NCBI GenBank assembly: GCA_030715135.1 | Contig: JAUYVH010000001.1 | Location: 372,001-436,000 of the forward strand | Length of the DNA stretch: 64,000 nucleotides | DNA from: Keguizhuia sedimenti | Lineage (GTDB): Bacteria > Pseudomonadota > Gammaproteobacteria > Burkholderiales > Burkholderiaceae_D | Reading direction: 5' to 3' | In this document: positions 28,000 through 36,183 of the stretch, in pieces | Layout: every line of letters starts with the position of its first letter | Position numbering within the stretch: the stretch's first letter is position 1 | Program-made: the position numbers and the translations under genes | The notes under the pieces: generated by a model | The model's input: only the letters and a program-made list of their open reading frames with translations | Databases searched by the model: none | Told to the model about the DNA's origin: nothing

Positions 28000-30528
28000 A
28001 TGAAAATCATCGTAATCGGCCACGGCATGGTGGGGCACAAGTTCCTGGAAAGCCTTGATGAAAGCGGCGTACGCGATGCAGAAGTCACCATCCTGTGCGA
28101 GGAAGCACGTCCGGCCTACGACCGTGTGCATCTCTCGGAATTTTTTTCCGGGAAAACGGCGGAAGATCTGTCATTGGTTTCGCCCGGCTTCTTCGACCGC
28201 GACAACATGCTGCTCAAGCTGAATTCGCGCGCCGCGTCGATCGAACGTACAAACAAGACCGTTACGACAAGCAGCGGCGATGTCCTGGAGTACGACAAAC
28301 TGGTCATCGCGACCGGTTCCTACCCGTTCGTGCCGCCGATTCCTGGCAAGGACCGCAAGGATTGCTTCGTGTACCGCACCATCGAGGACCTGGAAGCGAT
28401 GCTCGAATCCGGCAACCGCTCGCAAAGCGGCGTCGTGGTCGGCGGCGGCTTGCTGGGACTGGAATGCGCGAAGGCCTTGCGCGACATGAACCTGCAAACG
28501 CATGTGGTGGAATTTTCGCCGCGTTTGATGGCCGTGCAGATGGACGAGATCGGTGCACGCGTCCTGCGCCGGAAAATCGAAGACCTTGGAGTCACCGTCC
28601 ATACCGGCAAGAATACGGTCGAAATCACCGACGGCGAGCAACAGCGGCATCGCATGGTATTTGCAGACGGCACGTACCTGGAAACCGACATGATCGTCTA
28701 CTCAGCTGGCATCCGCCCGCGCGACGAACTGGCACGTGCGTGCGCGTTAGAAGTGGGCGCGCGCGGCGGCATCGTGATCGACGACAACTGCTTGACCAAC
28801 GATCCGGACGTCTATGCGATCGGCGAATGCGCGCTGTGGGGCGGCCAAATCTATGGCCTGGTCGCGCCCGGTTATGAAATGGCACGCATCGCAGCCAGGC
28901 ACATTGCGGGCGAATCCGTAAGGTTCGGCGGAGCGGACATGAGCACCAAGCTGAAACTGATGGGCGTGGACGTGGCCAGCATCGGCGATGCGCTCGGCAC
29001 TGCCTCAGGAAGCCGCGTGTACCAGTTCAATGACGAACGCAAGGGGGTCTACAAAAAGATCGTGGTGTCCGAATGCGGCAAGTATCTGCTGGGCGCCGTG
29101 CTGGTGGGCGACGTGTCCGAATATGGCACGCTGCTGCAGATGGTGCTGAACAAGATCGAGCTGCCCGCAGATCCGGAATTCCTGATCCTGCCGTCCAGCG
29201 ACGGCAAGGCCAAGCCGGGACTGGGCGTGGATGCCTTGCCGGCCGCTGCGCAAATCTGCTCCTGCAACAATGTCTCCAAGGGCGACATCTGCGAGGCGGT
29301 CGGCGCCGGCGTCACGGCCATCGGCGCACTGAAATCCTGCACCAAGGCCGGCACCTCCTGCGGCGGCTGCGTGCCGCTGGTCACGCAAATCATGAAGGCC
29401 GAGATGAAAAAACTCGGCATGGCGGTCAACAACCATCTGTGCGAACACTTCGCGTATTCGCGCCAGGAGCTCTTCCACCTGATCAAGGTCGGCCAGGTCA
29501 AGACCTTCGAGGACTTGCTGCACAAGCATGGCAAGGGCCTGGGCTGCGACATCTGCAAGCCGGTTGCGGCCAGCATTTTCGCTTCCTGCTGGAACGATTT
29601 TGTGCTGAAGAAGGAACGCGCCAGCCTGCAGGATTCCAACGACTATTTCCTCGGCAATATCCAGAAGGACGGCACCTATTCGGTCGTGCCGCGCATGCCC
29701 GGCGGCGAAGTCACACCTGAAGGCCTGATCGCAGTCGGACAGGTCGCGAAAAAATACGGCCTTTACACCAAGATCACCGGCGGCCAGCGCGTGGACCTGT
29801 TCGGCGCGCGCGTGGAGCAATTGCCCGATATCTGGGAAGAACTGATCGCGGCCGGTTTCGAGTCGGGCCATGCCTATGCCAAGGCGCTGCGCACCGTCAA
29901 ATCCTGCGTCGGCTCGACCTGGTGCCGCTTCGGCGTGGACGACAGCGTTGGCCTCGCGATAGAACTGGAGAACCGCTACAAGGGCTTGCGCGCGCCGCAC
30001 AAAATCAAGTTCGCCGTCTCCGGCTGTACACGCGAATGCGCTGAAGCGCAGGGCAAGGATGTCGGCGTGATCGCCACTGAAAAAGGCTGGAACCTGTACG
30101 TGTGCGGCAACGGCGGCATGAAACCACGTCACGCGGAACTGATCGCATCAGACCTCTCGAAAGAAATTCTGATCAAGTACATCGACCGCTTCCTGATGTT
30201 TTACGTGCGCACCGCCGACCGGCTGCAGCGCACCAGCGTCTGGCGCGAAAACCTCGAAGGCGGGCTCGACTACCTGAAGGAAGTTGTCATCGATGACAAG
30301 CTGGGCATTGCTGCCGAGCTCGAAGCCGACATGCAACACGTGGTCGACACTTACGAATGCGAATGGAAGGCGGCAATCAGCACGCCTGAAGCACGCAAGC
30401 GCTTCCGCCAGTTCGTCAACAGCGACAAGGAAGACGAGAACGTCGTATTTGTCGAAGAACGCGGCCAGATCCGTCCAGCGACTCCCGAAGAGCGCAAAGT
30501 AATCCCGATTATCGCCAAAGCAGCATAG
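28000..30528 (+). CDS. nirB: Nitrite reductase (NADH), large subunit
   Basis: The 842-residue protein reduces nitrite to ammonium with NADH in the cytoplasm. It has an N-terminal FAD/NAD(P)H rubredoxin-reductase-like part ('VVVGGGLLGLECAKAL' near residue 145). A BFD-type [2Fe-2S] module has cysteines in 'ICSCNNVSKGDIC' (about residue 418) and 'CTKAGTSCGGC'. The C-terminal ferredoxin-like and siroheme/[4Fe-4S] part has 'SCVGSTWCRFGVDDS' and 'SGCTRECAEAQGKDV'. The length is typical. nirD follows after 11 bases, then a formate/nitrite channel and a kinase/phosphatase, a set typical of assimilatory nitrite reduction. Confidence 0.97.
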   Translation: MKIIVIGHGMVGHKFLESLDESGVRDAEVTILCEEARPAYDRVHLSEFFSGKTAEDLSLVSPGFFDRDNMLLKLNSRAASIERTNKTVTTSSGDVLEYDKLVIATGSYPFVPPIPGKDRKDCFVYRTIEDLEAMLESGNRSQSGVVVGGGLLGLECAKALRDMNLQTHVVEFSPRLMAVQMDEIGARVLRRKIEDLGVTVHTGKNTVEITDGEQQRHRMVFADGTYLETDMIVYSAGIRPRDELARACALEVGARGGIVIDDNCLTNDPDVYAIGECALWGGQIYGLVAPGYEMARIAARHIAGESVRFGGADMSTKLKLMGVDVASIGDALGTASGSRVYQFNDERKGVYKKIVVSECGKYLLGAVLVGDVSEYGTLLQMVLNKIELPADPEFLILPSSDGKAKPGLGVDALPAAAQICSCNNVSKGDICEAVGAGVTAIGALKSCTKAGTSCGGCVPLVTQIMKAEMKKLGMAVNNHLCEHFAYSRQELFHLIKVGQVKTFEDLLHKHGKGLGCDICKPVAASIFASCWNDFVLKKERASLQDSNDYFLGNIQKDGTYSVVPRMPGGEVTPEGLIAVGQVAKKYGLYTKITGGQRVDLFGARVEQLPDIWEELIAAGFESGHAYAKALRTVKSCVGSTWCRFGVDDSVGLAIELENRYKGLRAPHKIKFAVSGCTRECAEAQGKDVGVIATEKGWNLYVCGNGGMKPRHAELIASDLSKEILIKYIDRFLMFYVRTADRLQRTSVWRENLEGGLDYLKEVVIDDKLGIAAELEADMQHVVDTYECEWKAAISTPEARKRFRQFVNSDKEDENVVFVEERGQIRPATPEERKVIPIIAKAA

Positions 30529-30539
30529 GACCGCCAAAC

Positions 30540-30917
30540 ATGAATCAGACGATTGAACATCAGCCAATGGAACATCACGCATCCGAAGCACAAAGCTGGA
30601 ACGCAGTGTGCTCCATCGACGACATTCTTCCCAATACCGGCGTCTGCGTGCTGGTGAACGACAGGCATGTCGCGGTCTTTCACGTCACTGACGGTATGCC
30701 CCGCCTATTTGCGATCGATAACTACGATCCCAATTCGAAGGCGAGCGTCCTTTCGCGCGGACTGGTGGGCAATCTTGGCGAACGCATCGTCGTCGCATCG
30801 CCGATCTACAAGCATCACTTCGACCTGCAGACGGGGGAGTGCCTGGAAGTGCCGGAAAGCTCGGTTCACTCTTACCAGATCCGCATTGAAAACGGAAATG
30901 TCCTGATCGCCGTATGA
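30540..30917 (+). CDS. nirD: Nitrite reductase (NADH), small subunit
   Basis: The 125-residue protein is the NirD partner of NirB. It has a Rieske-like fold but without the cysteine/histidine cluster ligands, as usual for NirD; 'LFAIDNYDPNSKASVLSRG' and 'IVVASPIYKHHFDLQTGECL' are characteristic. It lies 11 bases after nirB and certainly belongs to the same operon. An N-terminal extension of about 18 residues precedes the domain; the first ATG, at 30540, is retained, though a start at a later Met is possible. Confidence 0.94.
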   Translation: MNQTIEHQPMEHHASEAQSWNAVCSIDDILPNTGVCVLVNDRHVAVFHVTDGMPRLFAIDNYDPNSKASVLSRGLVGNLGERIVVASPIYKHHFDLQTGECLEVPESSVHSYQIRIENGNVLIAV

Positions 30918-31002
30918 GTGGCTCGCCACGCAGCGTGCCAGGAATCGACGCAGTAATCAATTTCACGCCTGAATTTATCAATCGCATTTACAAGGAAACA
31001 CT

Positions 31003-31815
31003 ATGGCCTATCTAGCGCCCTCGGAATTCGTCACTAAAATGGTGGACGCCGGCGAATCGAAGATTTTCATGTCAACACGCGACACACTGATTCGCGCGTA
31101 TATGGCCGGCGCCATCCTGTGTCTGGCTGCTGCATTCGCTGTCACGATTACGGTGCAGACCGGCCAGCCGCTACTGGGCGCGGTGCTTTTCCCGGTCGGT
31201 TTTTGCATTCTGTATCTGCTCGGTTTCGACCTGCTGACGGGCGTGTTTGTCCTGACTCCGCTTGCCTATCTCGACAAGCGTCCGGGCGTAACGATAGGCG
31301 GCATCCTGAGAAACTGGGGCCTGGTGTTCGTCGGAAATTTCGGCGGTGCCTTTACTGTGGCGGTACTGATGGCAATTACCTTCACCTACGGTTTCTCGAC
31401 CGAGCCCAACAAGGTCGGCATTGCAATCGGTCACATCGGCGAGGGGCGCACCCTTGGTTACAAGGAATTCGGCGCAGCGGGCATGCTTACCCTGTTCGTT
31501 CGCGGCATGCTGTGCAACTGGATGGTATCGACCGGTGTGGTCGGAGCGATGATTTCCAATACCGTGAGCGGCAAGGTGATTGCGATGTGGATGCCGATCA
31601 TGGTGTTCTTCTACATGACCTTCGAGCATTCCATCGTCAACATGTTCCTGTTCCCGTCAGGGCTGCTGCTCGGCGCACAGTTCTCGATCATGGATTACCT
31701 GATCTGGAACGAGATCCCCACCGTGCTGGGCAACCTGGTCGGCGGCCTGACTTTCACCGGCCTGACGCTGTACACCACGCATGTCAGAACCGCGCCCAAG
31801 CGTTCGTTCAACTGA
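31003..31815 (+). CDS. Formate/nitrite transporter family channel
   Basis: The 270-residue protein is a FocA/NirC family pentameric channel with six membrane helices, running from 'AYMAGAILCLAAAFAVTITV' through 'LVGGLTFTGLTLYTT'. The family segment 'GFDLLTGVFVLTPLAYLDKR' is clear. Position right after nirBD makes nitrite the likely substrate. AAGGA precedes the ATG. It is also possible that it carries formate, but the context argues against that. Confidence 0.92.
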   Translation: MAYLAPSEFVTKMVDAGESKIFMSTRDTLIRAYMAGAILCLAAAFAVTITVQTGQPLLGAVLFPVGFCILYLLGFDLLTGVFVLTPLAYLDKRPGVTIGGILRNWGLVFVGNFGGAFTVAVLMAITFTYGFSTEPNKVGIAIGHIGEGRTLGYKEFGAAGMLTLFVRGMLCNWMVSTGVVGAMISNTVSGKVIAMWMPIMVFFYMTFEHSIVNMFLFPSGLLLGAQFSIMDYLIWNEIPTVLGNLVGGLTFTGLTLYTTHVRTAPKRSFN

Positions 31816-31878
31816 TCTGCGCTGGCTTAAACAGCCATGGACATGAGCCTCATCCTCCCAGGCCCCGAGGCTCATTTT

Positions 31879-33618
31879 ATGAGTGCGCCCAGCCAGTTGA
31901 CGATATCCATCGGACAGTATTCCGATAAGGGGCGCAAGGAAATCAACCAGGATTTCCATGGCGTCTATATCGCCAAAGAGCCGCAGCTCAGCGCGAAAGG
32001 CATTGCACTGGCCCTGGCCGACGGAATCAGCAGCAGCGATGTCAGCCAGATTGCAAGCCAGACCGCCGTGGCGAGTTTTTTGCAGGATTATTACTGTACA
32101 TCCGAGGCATGGTCGGTCAAGAAATCGGCAGAGCGGGTATTAAGCGCCGTGAATTCATGGCTGTTTTCGCAAACCCAGCAAAGCCAGGGCCGTTTCGACA
32201 AGGACCGCGGTTATGTCTGCACCATGAGTGCCCTGGTGATCAAGTCCTCAACCGCGCATCTTTTTCATGTCGGAGACACACGTATTTATCAATTGCACGG
32301 CAACTCGCTGGAGCAATTGACCTGCGATCACCGGGTACACGTATCTCCCGGCCAAAGCTATCTGAGCCGCGCCCTGGGCATCGATAACCAGATCGAGATC
32401 GATTACCGCAGCATTCCGGTTGAAACGGGCGATGTCTTCGTGCTGGCCACGGACGGCGTGTATGAATTTGCAGATAAGCGCTTTATCGCCGAAGCCATCG
32501 GACATCATGCAGATGATCTGGATGCCGCGGCCAGGATGGTGGTCGAGCATGCGCTCAGTCAAGGCAGCAAGGACAACCTTACCCTCCAGATAGTCCGGAT
32601 CGAAGCGTTGCCTGCGCCGGCTGCGGATGAAATGATGCAGCACCTGACCAAGCTGCCGTTTCCTCCTCTCCTGGAGCCCCGGATGGAGTTCGACGGGTAC
32701 AGGATTCTCAGGGAACTGCACGGAAGCAGCCGCAGCCATATTTATCTGGCGGCCGATATCGAAACAAATGAAACCGTGGTCATCAAGGCGCCGTCCGTCG
32801 ATCTGCAAAATGATCCGGACTACGTCGAACGCTTCCTGATGGAAGAGTGGATCGCCCGCCGCATCAACCATGCCCATGTGCTCAAGCCTTGCGCACTGAC
32901 CCGCAAACGCCATTACATTTACCTGGTCACGGAATTCATCGACGGAGCAACCCTGTCGCAATGGATGCTGGACCACCCCAGGCCGGACCTTGAAACGGTG
33001 CGCGGAATCATAGGGCAAATCGCCAAGGGCTTGCGCGCCTTTCACCGCCTGGAAATGCTGCATCAGGACCTGCGGCCGAACAACATCATGGTCGACCGGA
33101 GTGGAATCGTGAAAATCATCGATTTCGGATCGGCCCATGTCGCCGGCATCCGCGAAAACGACACGCCCGGCAAAGAACATGCCCTGCTGGGTACTGCACA
33201 GTACACGGCACCTGAATACTTTGTCGGAGACGGCGGTTGTCCGCGTTCCGACATATTTTCCCTGGGAGTGATTGCCTATCAGATGCTGACCGGCAGGCTG
33301 CCTTATGGCACACAGGTCGCAAAAATCAAGACGCGCGCGGCGCAGAAAAACCTTATTTACAGTTGCGCCCGCATTGTCGACCGCTCCATCCCGGCCTGGA
33401 TCGATCAAGCGATACAGAAGGCCGTACACCCGAATCCGGAAAAGCGGTATGCCGATGCACTGGAATTTATATTCGACCTGCATCATCCGAACAAGGCGTT
33501 TCTTCAGAAAACACGCTTGCCGCTGATCGAGCGCGATCCTGTCGTGTTCTGGAAAGGAATGTCGCTTTCCCTGCTACTCGTTATCCTGCTGATCGGCATA
33601 CGTTCGGCTCTTGCCTGA
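31879..33618 (+). CDS. Bifunctional PP2C phosphatase / Ser-Thr protein kinase
   Basis: From the ATG at 31879 the protein has 579 residues. Residues about 5-235 form a PP2C domain ('QYSDKGRKEINQDFHG', 'LALADGISSS', 'FVLATDGVYEF', 'GSKDNLTLQIV'). Residues about 255-515 form a kinase with Lys303 in 'VVIKAP', catalytic Asp397 in 'HQDLRPNN' and Asp415 of the DFG motif. A single C-terminal helix ('LSLLLVILLIGIRSALA') anchors it to the membrane. I prefer this start because GAGG precedes it; an ATG at 31837 would add 14 residues. Such fusions are commonly encoded in nitrate/nitrite assimilation clusters. The targets are unknown; transporter or reductase regulation by phosphorylation is inference. Confidence 0.92.
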   Translation: MSAPSQLTISIGQYSDKGRKEINQDFHGVYIAKEPQLSAKGIALALADGISSSDVSQIASQTAVASFLQDYYCTSEAWSVKKSAERVLSAVNSWLFSQTQQSQGRFDKDRGYVCTMSALVIKSSTAHLFHVGDTRIYQLHGNSLEQLTCDHRVHVSPGQSYLSRALGIDNQIEIDYRSIPVETGDVFVLATDGVYEFADKRFIAEAIGHHADDLDAAARMVVEHALSQGSKDNLTLQIVRIEALPAPAADEMMQHLTKLPFPPLLEPRMEFDGYRILRELHGSSRSHIYLAADIETNETVVIKAPSVDLQNDPDYVERFLMEEWIARRINHAHVLKPCALTRKRHYIYLVTEFIDGATLSQWMLDHPRPDLETVRGIIGQIAKGLRAFHRLEMLHQDLRPNNIMVDRSGIVKIIDFGSAHVAGIRENDTPGKEHALLGTAQYTAPEYFVGDGGCPRSDIFSLGVIAYQMLTGRLPYGTQVAKIKTRAAQKNLIYSCARIVDRSIPAWIDQAIQKAVHPNPEKRYADALEFIFDLHHPNKAFLQKTRLPLIERDPVVFWKGMSLSLLLVILLIGIRSALA

Positions 33619-33674
33619 GAAGCCGAATTCTGGAATGGCCGCGCAATATGCCCCCCTGCGCCCCTGTGATTGAA

Positions 33675-35312
33675 TTAATAAGCCGACTTGTCGGTATGGG
33701 CAAGCTGAGCTGCATCTTGTTCGGGTACCTCGTCGGATACGTCCGGTCGAATTTCTGCTTCGGCAAAAGCATAGTGCCGCTTGCCTGCGGCCTTGGCCAG
33801 ATACATAGCATAGTCCGCGCGCTGCAACAGCGTTTCGATGTCCTTTCCTGCTTCGGGATACATCGCTACGCCGATACTGGCCGAAATATGCGTCAGGGAG
33901 ATCGACCCAATCTGATAGGGCGCGGAAAGCACCTCGACCAGCTTCTCGGCAACGGTTGCGGCGCCGGACCGATCCGTGTTCATCAATAACGTTGCGAATT
34001 CATCGCCGCCCAGGCGGGAAACCAGGTCGGAGCGGCGCACCTCCAGTTCCAGGCGTGCGGCAACTTGCAGCAGAAGCAGGTCGCCGACGGCATGGCCATG
34101 CGTGTCATTGACGGATTTAAAGCCGTCCAGATCTATATACAAGATGGCCATGGAGTCGCCGTATCGCCGGCATAATGCCAGTTGCTGCGCGATGATTTCG
34201 TTGAACAAAGTGCGGTTCGGCAGGCCGGTCAATGGATCGTGGTAGGCCTGGTGACGGGTATGCGCCAGTATGTCGGCCGCGCGTTCGATCGCTTTGCCGA
34301 CTTCATCGGTTTCCTTAAGATAGGAGGGTTGCACTATTACCTGTTCATTGCGCCCGAGTGCCAGGGCGGGCCCGATCAGCGCATGGATCGCCCGTGCAAT
34401 CTTCCCGCCCAGATTCCAGGCCAATGCGAGAGTCCCGAGCAAAATGAAAAAGGTAACGATCGCAATCAGTGCGACTCTGCGCCACAGTTCAGCATTCAGT
34501 TTGGCTTTAGGTATGCCGATTGCAATCGTCCAGTCCGAGCGTGTCGACCGGCTAAATATGGCAATCACAGGGGTGCCGTCGATGGTCCGGTTTTCCAGCG
34601 AGCCTTCCCGGGTGCTTGCCATTTTTTCCCGCAAGCCGGCCGAACCTCTTTTCCCAAGCAACTTGTCGATGTCACGGTTGCGTGTGATGAAATGTCCCCC
34701 GCCATCATAGATTGCGGCTATCCAATCCGGGGGAAGGCCCTGCCTGGCCAGGGTTGCCGAGAGTCGCTCCGGGTATACCGTAGCACCCAGTGCGTAGGCG
34801 ACTTTATCACCGCGTTTGGCAGGAACGACGACTGCGACGAGCGGCCTGCGTACTATTGCGCCAATGAACAGGTCCGAAACCGCACTATCTCCGCTTGCAA
34901 ACACTTTTCTGACGGTGACTAGGCTGCCGGTAACCGGCAAGTCTGCACCGTAGGGGCGCTCCGTATGAATAAGCTGCTGGCCGTTTGCATCGGTCAAATA
35001 AATATTGCCTGCATCCAGGTGGCGCAATACTTCTTTTGCCTGCTGATGGAATGCCCTCAGATTGCCGGTTTTCAGATATTGAGAATTCGCAAGCGCATGG
35101 AGCCCGGTTTCGACGCCGCCCAGGTCCTTGTCGATCGTCAGGGCCATTGCGCGCGTTGTGAGTACCGATTTCTGGATCAGCTGCTCACGGTCATGCCTGT
35201 ATTGATCGATTACGATAAAAGTAATCAATGCAAGCATGGGAAGCACGCAAGCCATGACCAGCCAGGTCAGGCGGTAACGCGCTCCGTGTTTGACGGGGCG
35301 GCTCAATGGCAT
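33675..35312 (-). CDS. Membrane sensor diguanylate cyclase (CACHE-GGDEF)
   Basis: The 545-residue protein has two membrane helices, at about residues 16-34 and 275-297, flanking a periplasmic CACHE-like sensor domain ('VSDLFIGAIVRRPLVAVVVP'). A HAMP-like linker and a C-terminal GGDEF domain (about 360-520) with intact 'RLGGDEFATLL' follow. It should make c-di-GMP. The ATG at 35312 is preferred; an upstream in-frame TTG is possible. It is convergent with the kinase/phosphatase gene. No EAL domain is present. The ligand is unknown. Confidence 0.9.
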   Translation of the reverse strand: MPLSRPVKHGARYRLTWLVMACVLPMLALITFIVIDQYRHDREQLIQKSVLTTRAMALTIDKDLGGVETGLHALANSQYLKTGNLRAFHQQAKEVLRHLDAGNIYLTDANGQQLIHTERPYGADLPVTGSLVTVRKVFASGDSAVSDLFIGAIVRRPLVAVVVPAKRGDKVAYALGATVYPERLSATLARQGLPPDWIAAIYDGGGHFITRNRDIDKLLGKRGSAGLREKMASTREGSLENRTIDGTPVIAIFSRSTRSDWTIAIGIPKAKLNAELWRRVALIAIVTFFILLGTLALAWNLGGKIARAIHALIGPALALGRNEQVIVQPSYLKETDEVGKAIERAADILAHTRHQAYHDPLTGLPNRTLFNEIIAQQLALCRRYGDSMAILYIDLDGFKSVNDTHGHAVGDLLLLQVAARLELEVRRSDLVSRLGGDEFATLLMNTDRSGAATVAEKLVEVLSAPYQIGSISLTHISASIGVAMYPEAGKDIETLLQRADYAMYLAKAAGKRHYAFAEAEIRPDVSDEVPEQDAAQLAHTDKSAY

Positions 35313-35642
35313 CGAATACAATAATCCAGAGTACGCAAAACGCAGATGTTCAGAAAGGTCGCAGAATCATAAATTTGTGCATGAGACACTATATCGGGTC
35401 TTATGAAAATACATCCTTTGAAAAACGGCTGAATCTCCCACTATTTTATGGAGTTGAATTTTATTCAGTGAATTGGGCTGCAGGCCGCGAAACCGACTCT
35501 TGCCAGAACAATCGCGACTTTTCCTGCTTCTTTCAAAATATTTTTTCTCATTTGACGGATTTCCGAGCCTTTCATTATGGCGGCGCGGCTTGAAAAGATG
35601 CGCCTGATAAAAGCACGAACGACCGAGTTCTTCCATACGACT
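35313..35642. other. Intergenic region, AT-rich
   Basis: These 330 bases hold the 5' region of the GGDEF gene and the 3' side of the DUF2784 gene. I see no convincing gene, terminator or repeat. Confidence 0.45.
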
Positions 35643-36074
35643 TCAGCGCCAATGATGGCGGATTTTCTTGCCGGTTTGCCATGGATCCGGTGGAAAGCGC
35701 CACCACACCGCGAGGACGAGCAAGCCAAACAGGGAATAGGAAACCGTGAATGCCCATGCCGGAAAATCATAGTACAGAAAGCGCTGAAGCCAGTATTCGA
35801 TGAAGCTGCCGTCATAGACAGCAAACCCGGCCCGTTCCCTTAAGCGCATTTCGAGTATGGTCAGCGGACAGGCAATGCCGACCCAGGACTCCGCGATCAC
35901 CACCAGGATCGCCGCCGCGTGCGTTGCGCGAAATGAAAGCGCATTGACCCAGCGCCATCCGCGCATATTGCCCGCCACAATGAGCACCGGACCAAGAATG
36001 ACAAAACAGACAATTGCCACGTGCAGCAAAAGGACTGCGTCGGCTGAAAAACGGTACCAGAACAATCTATCCAT
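35643..36074 (-). CDS. DUF2784 family membrane protein
   Basis: The 143-residue protein has four hydrophobic segments and the DUF2784 pattern. It begins with 'AVLLLHVAIVCFVILGPVLI', then 'WWVGIACPLT'-like 'AESWVGIACPLTILEMRLR', then 'GSFIEYWLQRFLYYDFPAWA'. The start at MDRLFWYRF (36074) fits the family; a longer frame upstream has no homology. The function of DUF2784 is unknown. It lies between two c-di-GMP genes on the same strand. Confidence 0.88.
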   Translation of the reverse strand: MDRLFWYRFSADAVLLLHVAIVCFVILGPVLIVAGNMRGWRWVNALSFRATHAAAILVVIAESWVGIACPLTILEMRLRERAGFAVYDGSFIEYWLQRFLYYDFPAWAFTVSYSLFGLLVLAVWWRFPPDPWQTGKKIRHHWR

Positions 36075-36183
36075 GTCGTACTCCCCGCACCGGCTGGCCG
36101 CAGGACAACGAGTCAATCGGCTGCGGCCGGATTTTCTGCACCAGACAGGACGGCTGCGAGTTTAAAAACGTGTTCAATCCCGG

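Noticed and set aside
29005-30132. A 375-residue leftward frame inside nirB
   Set aside because: Shadow of nirB, with His/Ala-rich composition typical of antisense frames and no homology.
32248-33486. A 412-residue leftward frame inside the PP2C/kinase gene
   Set aside because: Antisense shadow of a gene with clear kinase and phosphatase motifs.
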